Assembly (NCBI GenBank): GCA_003164715.1
Contig: PLTZ01000005.1
Location: 55,477-119,476 of the forward strand
Origin: Opitutaceae bacterium
GTDB taxonomy: Bacteria; Verrucomicrobiota; Verrucomicrobiia; Opitutales; Opitutaceae
Length of the DNA: 64,000 bases
Direction of reading: 5' to 3'
Shown: positions 24,612 to 33,582 of the stretch, piece after piece
How the letters are laid out: every line of letters starts with the position of its first letter
Numbering within the stretch: the stretch's first letter is position 1
Made by a program: the position numbers and the translations under genes
The notes under the pieces: model-generated
Seen by the model: the letters and a program-made list of their open reading frames with translations, nothing else
Told to the model about the DNA's origin: nothing
Database searches by the model: none

Positions 24612-26429
24612 TCAGCGGTGCTTGTGCGACAGGAACAGGAACAGCGCGAAGAAAAGCCCGATCCAGCCCAGCACGCCGAGCGCGATCAGGATCGCGGTGT
24701 ACCTCCGGTTCTTCCAGGGCTGCGGAGCCCGCAGCCTCTCGTCGCGGTGGGTGATTTCGACCTTGTCCAGGTTCTCGAGCTCGAGCTTCATCTCCCCGGC
24801 CGACGGGTAGCGCCCGCGAGGGTCGCGGTCCATGGCATGCAGGATTATCTCCTCGATGGCAGGGTTCAGCTCGAGGTTGATCTTGCGCGGCGCCTCGGGG
24901 TCGCCGCTCACACGCGCGTTCATCACGATGTATGGGCTCTCCCCCTCGAACGGCGTCGCGCCCGTCACCATTTCGTAGAGAATCGCCCCAAGGCTGTAGA
25001 TGTCGCTCCGGTGGTCGCCCCTCTTACCGCGGACCTGCTCCGGGGATATGTAATCCGGCGTCCCGAGCGTGGGGGTCAGGCCAACAAAGGTCAGCCTGCG
25101 CGCCGTCTCGACCCGGGCTATCCCGAAGTCGAAAAGCCTCAGGGTGCCGTCCGTGCAGACCATGATGTTCTGCGGCTTCAAGTCGCGGTGGGCGATGCCG
25201 TTCGCATGGAGATACTCGAGCGCGTCGCAGATCTTCGCCGCGTAGGCCACGGCCTCGCCCTCCGAAAGCATCTTCCGCTTCGAGAGGACCTCCGCGAGGG
25301 TCTTGCCCTCCAGAAACTCCATCACGAGGTAGGGCCTGCTCTTCTGGGTGTCGACCTTGACGACCTTAAGTATCGTGGGGTGGTTGAGCCTGGCCCCGAT
25401 CTCCTCCTCGCGTTGGAACCGCTCAAAACCCGCGACATCGCTTTCCAGGGCAAGGAGCGGGATCTTGAGCGCCACACTCTGCCCGGTCGCGCGGTCCTTG
25501 GCCTTAAAGATGGAGGCCATGTTGCTGCGGGCAACCAGGTCGGTGAGCTCGAACCGGCCGTCGAGGAGCGAGCCCGGTCCGGGCTCGCCCGCGCCGGTGG
25601 CCATCAGCGCCGCTGCGACGGCGGCCTTCTTGGGCGGGACGTTCTCACCAAGGGCGACGCGGGCGGTCTTCTGGACCTCCTCCCAGTTACGCACCTCGAT
25701 CAGCTGCATGGAGATGTTGTCGTCGCTCCCCCTCTTTGTCGCCAGGGCCACAAGCTCCTTGCAGGCGTCGTAGGGGTGGGACCGGCAGATGATCTCGCGC
25801 ATCTCCTCGTCCAGCACGCACGCGTGCAGGCCATCGGTGCATTGGAGTATGAAGTCGCCGTGGTGGACGAGCTGGGTGGCGAAGTCGGGCTGGCAGAAGG
25901 GCTCGGCGCCCAGGCTGCGCGTGAGCTCGCTGCGGTGGGGGCTCGCCATCGCCTGACGCTCGAGCAGCAGGCCGAGCTTCACGGGCACGGACGTGGCGAT
26001 GTGGTCGGTCGTCAGGCGCTTGATCGTCTTCTGGCGGATGAAGTAGGCCCGGGTGTCGCCGACGTTCGCCACGCACACGGCCCCATCGCGAAAGATCGAG
26101 GCAACCAGCGTCGTCGCCATCTTCTGGCCCTTGTGGCCGGACACCACCGCGTCGTGCACCTGGGAGCACGCGGCCGTGAACATGCGCCGCAGGAGCGTGT
26201 ACGGCTTCAAGTCCCCGGTCGCCGACTGGAACTCCTTGATCGCCGACTCGACCGCGAGGCGGCTGGCGACCTCCCCGTGCTCGTACCCCCCCACCCCGTC
26301 CGCAAGGATGGCCACGCTTCCCTGCTTCTCCCTCGTCAGGGGGTCCGGCGACTCCCAGAAGTCCAGAAAGTCCTCGTTGATCGGGCGGACGGGGCCGGTG
26401 GTCGAATGGCGTGCGTAGCGCAGGCGCAT
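24612..26429 (-). CDS. PP2C phosphatase-Ser/Thr protein kinase fusion with C-terminal membrane anchor
   Basis: A 605-residue bifunctional protein. Residues 1-245 are a PP2C phosphatase: metal-binding Asp in the INEDFLDF and ILADGVGGYEHG motifs, ANVGDTRAYF, TDGLHACVLDEEM and KRGSDDNIS. Residues 285-555 are a Hanks-type kinase: VALKI Lys, Glu helix, HRDLKPQNIM catalytic loop, FDFGIAR, activation segment GTPDYISPEQ and SDIYSLGAILYEM. A single TM lies near 580-600, leaving both domains cytoplasmic. The glycine-rich loop is degenerate (LVARSNMASIF). This architecture is known from some Pseudomonas proteins. Its substrates are unknown; the porin and APC permease beside it are candidates only by position. 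Confidence 0.92.
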   Translation of the reverse strand: MRLRYARHSTTGPVRPINEDFLDFWESPDPLTREKQGSVAILADGVGGYEHGEVASRLAVESAIKEFQSATGDLKPYTLLRRMFTAACSQVHDAVVSGHKGQKMATTLVASIFRDGAVCVANVGDTRAYFIRQKTIKRLTTDHIATSVPVKLGLLLERQAMASPHRSELTRSLGAEPFCQPDFATQLVHHGDFILQCTDGLHACVLDEEMREIICRSHPYDACKELVALATKRGSDDNISMQLIEVRNWEEVQKTARVALGENVPPKKAAVAAALMATGAGEPGPGSLLDGRFELTDLVARSNMASIFKAKDRATGQSVALKIPLLALESDVAGFERFQREEEIGARLNHPTILKVVKVDTQKSRPYLVMEFLEGKTLAEVLSKRKMLSEGEAVAYAAKICDALEYLHANGIAHRDLKPQNIMVCTDGTLRLFDFGIARVETARRLTFVGLTPTLGTPDYISPEQVRGKRGDHRSDIYSLGAILYEMVTGATPFEGESPYIVMNARVSGDPEAPRKINLELNPAIEEIILHAMDRDPRGRYPSAGEMKLELENLDKVEITHRDERLRAPQPWKNRRYTAILIALGVLGWIGLFFALFLFLSHKHR

Positions 26430-26439
26430 GAAGGGGGCT

Positions 26440-26478
26440 AAAAAAAATGGCTCCGCTGCTTCAGGCAGTCGGAGCCAT
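26440..26478 (-). terminator. intrinsic terminator after the APC permease gene
   Basis: On the minus strand a stem of 9 bp (ATGGCTCCG with its complement, 26447-26455 and 26470-26478), extended by CTGC/GCAG after a one-base bulge, is followed by a U run (A run 26440-26447). It lies between the permease stop at 26515 and the kinase-phosphatase start at 26429, so those genes are separate transcripts. Confidence 0.9.
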
Positions 26479-26514
26479 GAACTCTTGTGCGGCTCTGGGC
26501 CGGGTCAATGAGAA

Positions 26515-28416
26515 CTACGCGGGCTTCTGCGTCAGGATCATCTCCTTGCCCGCGGCCTTGCTGCCGCTGGCGAAGTACCACAGTCCGTAGAGGCCCCACA
26601 AGGCAGCGACGCCGAGCGCGATGTACGACTCGTGCCAGCTCATGCCGGCGACCGAGAACGGCCCGATTAAGTAGAACAGCATGCAGAGCAGGTTCGCCAG
26701 GAACCCGAACACGGGGATGACGAAGTGCTTAATCCCGTTGAACATGTGGTGCTCCTTGAAGGCCACGATCGCCACGATGCAGGTCACCATGTAGAGGAGG
26801 AACGTGCCGAAGTTGCTGATGAGCGTGATGATCAGGAACGAGTTCGGGATCCACGTGTAGACGTGCGGGCTCAGGATGCCGAAACTGTACCAGATGTTGT
26901 GCTTGTCCAGGGCGGCCGGGTCGGAGGACTGGCCGCCGAGGTACGTGGTGACGGTGATCATCCCGATGAAGATCGACAGTATCCCGAGCGTCCAGATGGA
27001 CCGGTGGGGCGTCAGGTTCTTGCCGTGCAGCAGGCCGAAATGCGAGCCCACCTCCTTGTCGCGGCCCATGGCGTACGTCACGCGGGCCCCGGTGTTCAGG
27101 CATGCGAGGGTTGTGCCGATGAGGGCGAGGAAGACCGTGAAGGCCTGGACGAGCATGAAGGCCTTGCCCGCGGCATAGCTTCCGAAGACCCACGTGCCCG
27201 CAAGGACCATCATGTCGCCAATTGGGGCACTGGAGGCGCCCGCCGATGACAGCGTGTAGCCGCTGTTCAGGAAGTAGCTCGCCGCGAAGTACTCGAACAG
27301 GTAGCAGATGGCGCCCTGGATCGTGAGCGACAGGAGGATGGCCCAGGGAAGGTGCTTCTTCGGGTTCTTGGCCTCCTCGCCCATGGAGGTGACCGATTCA
27401 AATCCGACCAGGATCAGGATCGCCACGCAGGCCTGGACGATGACGTAGCTGAAGTTGTGCGGCCCGACGACCGACTTGGCCGTGGGATGGTAGTTGAAGG
27501 TCTTAACTCCCGAGGAATCCGTCGTGTAGGCGCCGTCCCTGTAGTCGATCGTGAACGGAGCCGCCTTGTCGACCGTCGTCGGCTTTCCGTCAGCGTCGGC
27601 CGGCAGCGGGTTGCCGTCCTTGTCGGTGCCGTCCTGCATCTGGTAGGCCGTCGTGCCGTCGGCGTTCTTAGTCGGCTTGCCGTTGGAGTCGAGGACCGGC
27701 AGCGGGTTGCCCTTGTCGTCGTTCACGGTCACCTGCGCGACCTGATAGTTGACGGCAATATTGTTCGAGAGGTGGTAGGCCTTGGAGCCCTGCGGGTGCG
27801 AGCCACGGTAGGCCAGCGCGATGACCGAGAACACCACGAGCGCGGTGATCTGGATTATGTTGATCGCGATGTTGACCGCCGTGCTCCCGTTCACCCCGCG
27901 GTATGCGATGTAGGAGACGCCGATCGCGAACACGATGCAGAACAGGTACATCTCAAGCGGGCTGTTGTAGATGCCGCTGAAGGTGTCGGGGAAAAGATAC
28001 CCGGAAAGGTATCCCACGAGCATCGCCGTGACGCCCACCATGCATCCCGGGTAGACCCAGTAGTACAGGTGGCTCGCCCAGCCCGTGAAGAATTTCGCCA
28101 GGCGCGCGAACTTGAACGCCTTGGTCTTCGCCAGAAACGCCTGCTCCGCGTAAAAATACGAGGATCCCGCGCCCGGATAGAGTTTGGAGAGCTCGGCGTA
28201 GCTCACGGCCGTGGCGTAGCACAGGAGCAGCGCCATCAGGATTCCGAACCACATGGAGGCACCCGCCATTGGGGCGCCGTAAAGCGCCTGCTCCTGGAAG
28301 GTGAGCCACAGGAAGGCGCCCGGAGCAATCAGGGCCATGGCGTTTACGGTCAGACCGGTGAGGCCCAGGGTAGGCTTCATCGTCGGTGTCGGCGTTGGCG
28401 TGGAGGTATCAGGCAT
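26515..28416 (-). CDS. APC-superfamily amino acid permease with large periplasmic insert
   Basis: A 633-residue integral membrane protein of the amino acid-polyamine-organocation superfamily. TM1 contains the unwound-helix motif GLTVNAMALIAPGAFL, and SYAELSKLYPGAGSSYFYAEQ after TM2 is characteristic. GFESVTSMGEEAKNPKKHLPWA marks TM6 and the following loop. About 12 TMs are expected. Between TM5 and TM6 (residues ~205-320) is an unusual hydrophilic insert rich in Asp/Gly/Lys/Asn with repeated DKGNP, NGKP, ADGT and DGKP elements; by topology it faces the periplasm. The substrate is not known. It is followed by a strong terminator, so it is probably monocistronic. Confidence 0.88.
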   Translation of the reverse strand: MPDTSTPTPTPTMKPTLGLTGLTVNAMALIAPGAFLWLTFQEQALYGAPMAGASMWFGILMALLLCYATAVSYAELSKLYPGAGSSYFYAEQAFLAKTKAFKFARLAKFFTGWASHLYYWVYPGCMVGVTAMLVGYLSGYLFPDTFSGIYNSPLEMYLFCIVFAIGVSYIAYRGVNGSTAVNIAINIIQITALVVFSVIALAYRGSHPQGSKAYHLSNNIAVNYQVAQVTVNDDKGNPLPVLDSNGKPTKNADGTTAYQMQDGTDKDGNPLPADADGKPTTVDKAAPFTIDYRDGAYTTDSSGVKTFNYHPTAKSVVGPHNFSYVIVQACVAILILVGFESVTSMGEEAKNPKKHLPWAILLSLTIQGAICYLFEYFAASYFLNSGYTLSSAGASSAPIGDMMVLAGTWVFGSYAAGKAFMLVQAFTVFLALIGTTLACLNTGARVTYAMGRDKEVGSHFGLLHGKNLTPHRSIWTLGILSIFIGMITVTTYLGGQSSDPAALDKHNIWYSFGILSPHVYTWIPNSFLIITLISNFGTFLLYMVTCIVAIVAFKEHHMFNGIKHFVIPVFGFLANLLCMLFYLIGPFSVAGMSWHESYIALGVAALWGLYGLWYFASGSKAAGKEMILTQKPA

Positions 28417-28705
28417 AGGTCTCGGGAGTTGAGCTGGAACTACTGGGGCAGCGTGGTGCTTGAGCTGTCGCGTCTGGGAAGAACTCTAATCTGTTGTGTT
28501 AATGCGGATTTAACGTCCGCCCCAGTGACGTAGCCAATTGTGTGCCAATGAACCCAAGAAAATGACATTGATGTTAAGCCGTTGGATAGAGCGGCATTAA
28601 CGTGCGTTCACACCGGCGTCCGGCGCCGATCCCGGGGCCATTCAGGCCGTGATAAGCCCGTGCAAACGGGTCTTAGGAATATTCCGAAACCCGCGCTCCG
28701 GCCCC

Positions 28706-29611
28706 CTAAAGCTTCTGACCCTCGCGAAGGAAAGGCGCCGGGGCGCCGCGCCACTCGATGCGGGTAAGCTCGAGGGCCCCGTCGCCCGTGGCGACGACCA
28801 AGGGCTCCACGGAAAGGACCTCACCAGGCCGCCCCATCCTGCCGTGGGCCACGGGCGAGTCCCCCTCCGCCCACCACACCATCATCCGTGCCGCGCCCAC
28901 GTCCGTGAACGCCCCGGGGTACGGGTCGGTGACCGCCCGGACCAGGTTGAAGATCTGGCGCGACGACTGCATCCAGTCGATGAGCCCGTCCTCGGGCTTG
29001 CGGCCCCCGAAGTACGTGGCCTTTGCGGGATCCTGCGGCGTCTCCGGAGCGGTCCCGGAAAGGAGCGCGTCGATCTGCCGGGCGAGGACGCGGCGGGCGC
29101 AGGGAAGCACCTTCCTGAACGCCTGCTCCGCGGTGTCGCGAGGCCCGATGTCCACGCCCTCCTGGTCCACGATGTTCCCTGCATCGGGCTCCCTGACCAT
29201 GCGGTGGAGGGTCATCCCTATCCTCGGCTCGCCGTGGAGGACCGCCCAGTTGATGGGCGCCCGGCCCCTGTACCTCGGGAGGAGGGAGCCGTGCATGTTG
29301 AAGGCCCCGAGCGGCGCGAGCGCGAGCACCTTCGTGCTGATCATGTTCCGGTAGTAGACGGAAAGGATCAAATCCGGGCGCATCGCGGCGATCCGCTCCA
29401 CCCACTCGGGCGTGCCGACCTTCGCCGGGGTGTGAACCGGGACCCCCTTCGCCCGGGCGGCGGCCGCCGGGGTCTTGAACCAGATCTTCTCGCCGGGGTT
29501 GTCCTCGTGCGTGATGAGCGCCACGACATTGTCGCCGCGCTCAAGGAGCAGGGACAGGCAGTCGTGGCCGACCTCGCTGTAGCCGAAGAAGAGGATACGG
29601 GGCGGGGGCAT
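28706..29611 (-). CDS. UDP-L-Ara4N formyltransferase, stand-alone ArnA N-terminal domain
   Basis: A 301-residue methionyl-tRNA-formyltransferase-fold enzyme. The N-terminal region FFGYSEVGHDCL matches ArnA (E. coli VFAYHDMGCLG type) rather than Fmt. Catalytic residues Asn and His are in AFNMHGSLLPRYRGRAPINW, and the Asp in REPDAGNIVDQE. The C-terminal part (DWMQSSRQIFNLVRAVTDPYPGAF) is the ArnA-type small domain. It should formylate UDP-L-Ara4N using N10-formyl-THF. It is the last gene of the arnT-arnB-arnC-formyltransferase operon, 18 bp after arnC. The partner dehydrogenase half is at 21948-22985. Confidence 0.9.
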   Translation of the reverse strand: MPPPRILFFGYSEVGHDCLSLLLERGDNVVALITHEDNPGEKIWFKTPAAAARAKGVPVHTPAKVGTPEWVERIAAMRPDLILSVYYRNMISTKVLALAPLGAFNMHGSLLPRYRGRAPINWAVLHGEPRIGMTLHRMVREPDAGNIVDQEGVDIGPRDTAEQAFRKVLPCARRVLARQIDALLSGTAPETPQDPAKATYFGGRKPEDGLIDWMQSSRQIFNLVRAVTDPYPGAFTDVGAARMMVWWAEGDSPVAHGRMGRPGEVLSVEPLVVATGDGALELTRIEWRGAPAPFLREGQKL

Positions 29612-29629
29612 GAGGGGCGCGGGCCTTCC

Positions 29630-30577
29630 TCAGTCCTTCGACTCGATCATCTCGCGCACAAAATAGCGCTGGCGCACGCGCACGACCTGGTAGGTACGGC
29701 CGACGTACTCGCCGATGAGCCCGATGCCTATCATCGCCACGCTGAGCAGGAAGAACAGGATGCCGAACAGCGTGAACACGCCGAAGGTCTCGCGGTCCAG
29801 GTTGAGAACGAAGCGGCGGTAGAACAGCACCATCACGAGGGCGAGGCTGCCGGCGGAGGAGGCCATGGCGAACATCGTGAAGGCCTGGAGCGGCGCCAGT
29901 GAAAACCCCGTGATGAGGTCGAAATTGAGGCGGATGAGCTTGTAGAGGGAGTAGTTCGAGACGCCCGCGTGCCGCTCCTCGTGCTTGACGCCCACCTCGG
30001 TCGGGTTGCCCGAGAAGCTGTAGGCGAGCGCGGGAATGAACGTGTTGTTCGCGCCGCTGCGAACGATCGCGTCGATGATCGGGCGCCGGTAGGCGCGGAG
30101 CATGCACCCCTGGTCCGTCATCTCGATCGAGGTCGTGCTCCGGCGGACGCCGTTGATGACCCGCGAGGCCACGGTCCGGAACAGGCTGTCCTTCCGGTTG
30201 ATCCTGAAGCCCCCCACGTAGTCGTGGCCGGCGTCGATGAGCGCCAGGAGCTTCGGGATCTCCTCAGGCGGGTTCTGGAGGTCGGCGTCGAGAGTCACGA
30301 TCACCTGACCGCGGACGCGCTCGAACGCCGCCATGATCGCCATGTGCTGGCCGTAGTTCGCATTGAAGTCGATGACGCGGGTGACGCCGGGGCGCGCCGC
30401 AAACTGGGCCTTCAGGAGCGCAAGCGACCGGTCGGCGCTTCCGTCGTTTGTGAAGATGACCTCGAACGGGCGGCCGAGCCCGTCCAGTACCGGGTAGAGC
30501 CTCGAGAAGAGGAGCGGGAGGTTCGGCTCCTCGTTGTAGACCGGGATGACGACCGAGATGTCGGGGACCGCGCTCAT
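29630..30577 (-). CDS. arnC: ArnC-like undecaprenyl-phosphate 4-deoxy-4-formamido-L-arabinose transferase
   Basis: A 315-residue GT2 glycosyltransferase. The N-terminal nucleotide-binding strand is SVVIPVYNEEPNLP, and the metal site is VTLDADLQNPPEEIPKL. GYDYVGG-like text and the MTDQGCMLRAYRRPII segment follow. Two C-terminal TMs (about 230-255 and 268-292) and GLIGEYVGRTYQ complete the ArnC/DPMS pattern. It moves L-Ara4FN from UDP to undecaprenyl phosphate at the inner face of the membrane. ATG at 30577 overlaps the arnB stop by 4 bp (ATGA). Confidence 0.9.
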   Translation of the reverse strand: MSAVPDISVVIPVYNEEPNLPLLFSRLYPVLDGLGRPFEVIFTNDGSADRSLALLKAQFAARPGVTRVIDFNANYGQHMAIMAAFERVRGQVIVTLDADLQNPPEEIPKLLALIDAGHDYVGGFRINRKDSLFRTVASRVINGVRRSTTSIEMTDQGCMLRAYRRPIIDAIVRSGANNTFIPALAYSFSGNPTEVGVKHEERHAGVSNYSLYKLIRLNFDLITGFSLAPLQAFTMFAMASSAGSLALVMVLFYRRFVLNLDRETFGVFTLFGILFFLLSVAMIGIGLIGEYVGRTYQVVRVRQRYFVREMIESKD

Positions 30578-31776
30578 TTTTTGAGGTTTTCGATGATTGA
30601 GGAGAGAGCGCGCACCACCCGCGTCACGTCCGCGCGCACCATGGCGGGAAACAGGGGAAGGGTCAGCAGGTTGCGCCCGGCGTACTCCGCGTTCGGGAAG
30701 TCGCCGTCCTTCCATCCCATCCGCCGGTACAGCGCGAAGAGGTGGATCGCCGGGTAGTGGACGCCGGTGCCTATCCCGGCCGCGTGCATCTCCTCCATGA
30801 CCCTGGCGCGCCTGGCGCTCATCCGCTCCTCGGGGAGGAGCACCTGGAACATGTGCCAGTTGGAGTCGGTAAAGTTTGCGGGCGGCAGCCCCATCCCAAG
30901 CGCCCGGACGGCGGGCCGGTCGAACTCCTCGAAGTAGGCGCGGGCGAGCTCGCGGCGCTTGGCCGTAAATTCCTCGAGATGCGCAAGCTGGCCGAGCCCG
31001 ATGCGCGCGGCCACGTCCGTCAGGTTGAACTTCCCCCCGACCACCTCGACCTCCATCCCGTCGGGCGGGGTTCTCACGACGCCCTGGAGGCGGTACTGCT
31101 CCGCCAGCCTCGCCTCGCGCTCGTCGTTCATGACGAGGCACCCGCCCTCGGTGGTCGTGATGTTCTTGTTCGAGTGGAAGCTGAAGGAGACAAAGTCCCC
31201 GAAGGACCCGATCCTGCGCCCCTTCCAGCTGCTCCCGATCGACTGGGCCGCGTCCTCGACGACGCGCAGCCGGTGCCTCGCGGTGATCGCGGCCAGGCGG
31301 TCGCGGTCGACGGGAAGCCCCGCAAGATCGACTGGGATGATCGCTCGGGTGCGCGGCGTCACCGCCTTCTCCGCGAGGTCGAGGTCGATCGTGCGAGTCA
31401 CCGGGTCGATGTCCACGAAGACGGGCCTGGCGCCGACCTCGAGGACCACGTTGCTCGTGGCGACCCAGGTGAGCGGGGTCGTGATGACCTCGTCGCCGGC
31501 CTTCACGCCCGCGATCCGCAGCGCGATCTCCATCGTGCAGGTCCCCGAGTTGAACGCGCGCACCGGGCGCCCGCCGAAGAACTCGGAGAGCCTCGCCTCA
31601 AACTCCTTCACCTTCGGCCCCGAGGTGATCCACCCGGAGCGCAGCACCTCGGCGACCCCGGCGATCGTCTCCTCGTCGATGGTTGGCCGGGTGAACGGGA
31701 GGAACGGCTGGGCGGCCTTTCCCGGCTTGTCGGTGGCGGGCGTGGGCATTGCGGGGGTCATCGTGAGGTCTGACAC
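30574..31776 (-). CDS. arnB: UDP-4-amino-4-deoxy-L-arabinose aminotransferase
   Basis: A 400-residue DegT/DnrJ/EryC1-family PLP enzyme. The N-terminal substrate motif is FLPFTRPTIDEETI and WITSGPKVKEFE. The PLP contact is EDAAQSIGSSWKG, and the Schiff-base Lys is in SFHSNKNITTTEGG. GGKFNLTDVAARIGLGQL and IGTGVHYPAIHLFALYR are typical of ArnB. It transaminates UDP-4-ketopentose to UDP-L-Ara4N with glutamate. It overlaps arnC by 4 bp and starts 7 bp after arnT. Confidence 0.93.
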   Translation of the reverse strand: MSDLTMTPAMPTPATDKPGKAAQPFLPFTRPTIDEETIAGVAEVLRSGWITSGPKVKEFEARLSEFFGGRPVRAFNSGTCTMEIALRIAGVKAGDEVITTPLTWVATSNVVLEVGARPVFVDIDPVTRTIDLDLAEKAVTPRTRAIIPVDLAGLPVDRDRLAAITARHRLRVVEDAAQSIGSSWKGRRIGSFGDFVSFSFHSNKNITTTEGGCLVMNDEREARLAEQYRLQGVVRTPPDGMEVEVVGGKFNLTDVAARIGLGQLAHLEEFTAKRRELARAYFEEFDRPAVRALGMGLPPANFTDSNWHMFQVLLPEERMSARRARVMEEMHAAGIGTGVHYPAIHLFALYRRMGWKDGDFPNAEYAGRNLLTLPLFPAMVRADVTRVVRALSSIIENLKK

Positions 31777-31783
31777 GGAATCC

Positions 31784-33484
31784 TCAAGGCTGGTTGCTCA
31801 ATAGATAGTGGTGGGGGCCGGCCGCCAGAACATGGTAGTGGAAAGAGGGATCGGCGAAAAGCTCCGCCGCGTCCCGGATGCGCGCCACGGCGAAGATCCT
31901 CCCCTCCCCGGCCCATTCGCGGCGGAACTCGGCGTCGTCGATGAACCGCGACGCCCTCTCCCCGGGCCCCAGGAACTGGAGCTCCAGCTCGTCCGTGTAG
32001 TTCACGAGCCCCGCAACGTTCCCCGAGTAGTACGTAAAATCGTGGAAGAACCCGTGGTAGCAGTAGACCGGCTCGCCCGGCCGGACGATCCCCCTTGCCG
32101 CGAGCGCCACGTCCCTCGAGCTGCGCACGTCGATGATCGGCATCGCCAGGAGGAGGACGCCCATCAGGAAGGCGAAGGTCGTCGTCATCGCGATGACCGC
32201 GCCGCGCGCGGCCCCCTCGCCCGGACGCGGGATCATGGCGCGGATGCCGCCGACACACAGGATCGCCGCCATGACATAGGCGTAGGGCCTGAGCTCGGAC
32301 GCCTGGGACGCCTCGCGGATGAGTCCGGGCCTGAGCACCGCGACGCACATGCCGGCCGCGAGCAGCCCGCTGAGGAACCCGAAGGTCCTCAGGCCGAGGC
32401 GCATCCTTGCAAAGGCGTCCTGCAAGGGAAGCGTCGCGGCGAGCCACCGGCCGACGACCACCGCGAGCGGTGGAAACACGGGCAGGATGTACGGGATCAG
32501 CTTCGACTGGGACTTGCTGAAGAACAGGAAGATGAAGGCGGCCCAGATCGCGAAGAACCAGGCCTGCGCGTTCTCCCTGCGGCGGGACCAGCCGCCGGCA
32601 AGCGCGTCGCGGAACGCGCCCCAGAGGAAGCCCGTCCACGGGAAGAGGCCGAGCAGAAGGACCGGGACGAAGAACCAGAAGGGCTGGTACCTGCCGTGCC
32701 CCTTCTCGAAGAAGCGCTCCCAATGCTCATAGACGAGGTAGAAATGCGCCCATCCCGGGTTCCTGCCCGCAACGAGGACGTGCCACGGCGCCGCGATCGC
32801 AAGGAAGATCGCAATCCCGCTGGGAAAGTGGAGCGGGCGCAGCCGCTTCCACTGGTCGACCAGGGCGAGCCAGAGGAGCATCACGGCGCCCGTGATGAGG
32901 AAGCCCATGAGCCCCTTGGTGAGCGTGGCCAGGGCCGCGCTGGCATAGAGCCCGTAGAAGAGCCATCTGCGGCGCCAGCCCGGCGGCTCCTCTACCCCGA
33001 GCACGAAGCAGAAAAGGGTCGCGCTCATCAGCACGGAGACTGCCACGTCCAGTCCCACCAGGTGGCCCATGGCCATGTAGAGAAGCGACGTGCCGAGGAC
33101 TACGGCCGCCCAGAAGCCGGCGTCCCGCCCGTAGAGCCTGCGGGCCGCTCCGTAGGCCATCAGGATCCCGCCCACCGCGAAGAGGGCCGGCGTGAGCCGC
33201 ACTGACCATTCGCTCGGGCCGAGGAAGCGCTCGCAGGCCGCCACGGCCCAGTAGACAAGCGGCGGCTTCTCAAAGTAGGGGACCCCGTTGAGGCGCGGCG
33301 TCACCCAGTCCCCGCTGGCGAGCATCTCGCGCGGGACCTCGGCGTACCGCCCCTCGTCCGGGTTGACGAGCGGGGCGCTGCCGAGCCTCCAGGCGAAGAG
33401 CGCCCCGAACATGAGGACCAAGAGGACCAGGTCCCGCCGCCACGAGATCTCCGTGGGGGATGTGGGCGGGGCCGTTGGACTCAC
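31784..33484 (-). CDS. arnT: ArnT-like lipid A L-Ara4N transferase (GT83)
   Basis: A 566-residue polytopic GT-C glycosyltransferase. The first periplasmic loop holds the catalytic acidic and conserved block LVNPDEGRYAEVPREMLASG and DWVTPRLNGVPYFEKPPLVYW, close to the E. coli DETRYAEIPREM / YFEKPPLGYW. About 11-12 TMs follow, with a C-terminal periplasmic domain of about 150 residues. It transfers L-Ara4N from undecaprenyl phosphate to lipid A phosphate groups on the periplasmic side, lowering negative charge. It is the first gene of its four-gene operon. Confidence 0.9.
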   Translation of the reverse strand: MSPTAPPTSPTEISWRRDLVLLVLMFGALFAWRLGSAPLVNPDEGRYAEVPREMLASGDWVTPRLNGVPYFEKPPLVYWAVAACERFLGPSEWSVRLTPALFAVGGILMAYGAARRLYGRDAGFWAAVVLGTSLLYMAMGHLVGLDVAVSVLMSATLFCFVLGVEEPPGWRRRWLFYGLYASAALATLTKGLMGFLITGAVMLLWLALVDQWKRLRPLHFPSGIAIFLAIAAPWHVLVAGRNPGWAHFYLVYEHWERFFEKGHGRYQPFWFFVPVLLLGLFPWTGFLWGAFRDALAGGWSRRRENAQAWFFAIWAAFIFLFFSKSQSKLIPYILPVFPPLAVVVGRWLAATLPLQDAFARMRLGLRTFGFLSGLLAAGMCVAVLRPGLIREASQASELRPYAYVMAAILCVGGIRAMIPRPGEGAARGAVIAMTTTFAFLMGVLLLAMPIIDVRSSRDVALAARGIVRPGEPVYCYHGFFHDFTYYSGNVAGLVNYTDELELQFLGPGERASRFIDDAEFRREWAGEGRIFAVARIRDAAELFADPSFHYHVLAAGPHHYLLSNQP

Positions 33485-33582
33485 GTGCAGGACTTTGAAG
33501 CTGCGGACATTTCAGGCAAGTCTGGCGAGGCCGAGGGCGGACCCCTTTGGGGCAAGGATCTTCGGCGATCGGCAGGCGCGCT

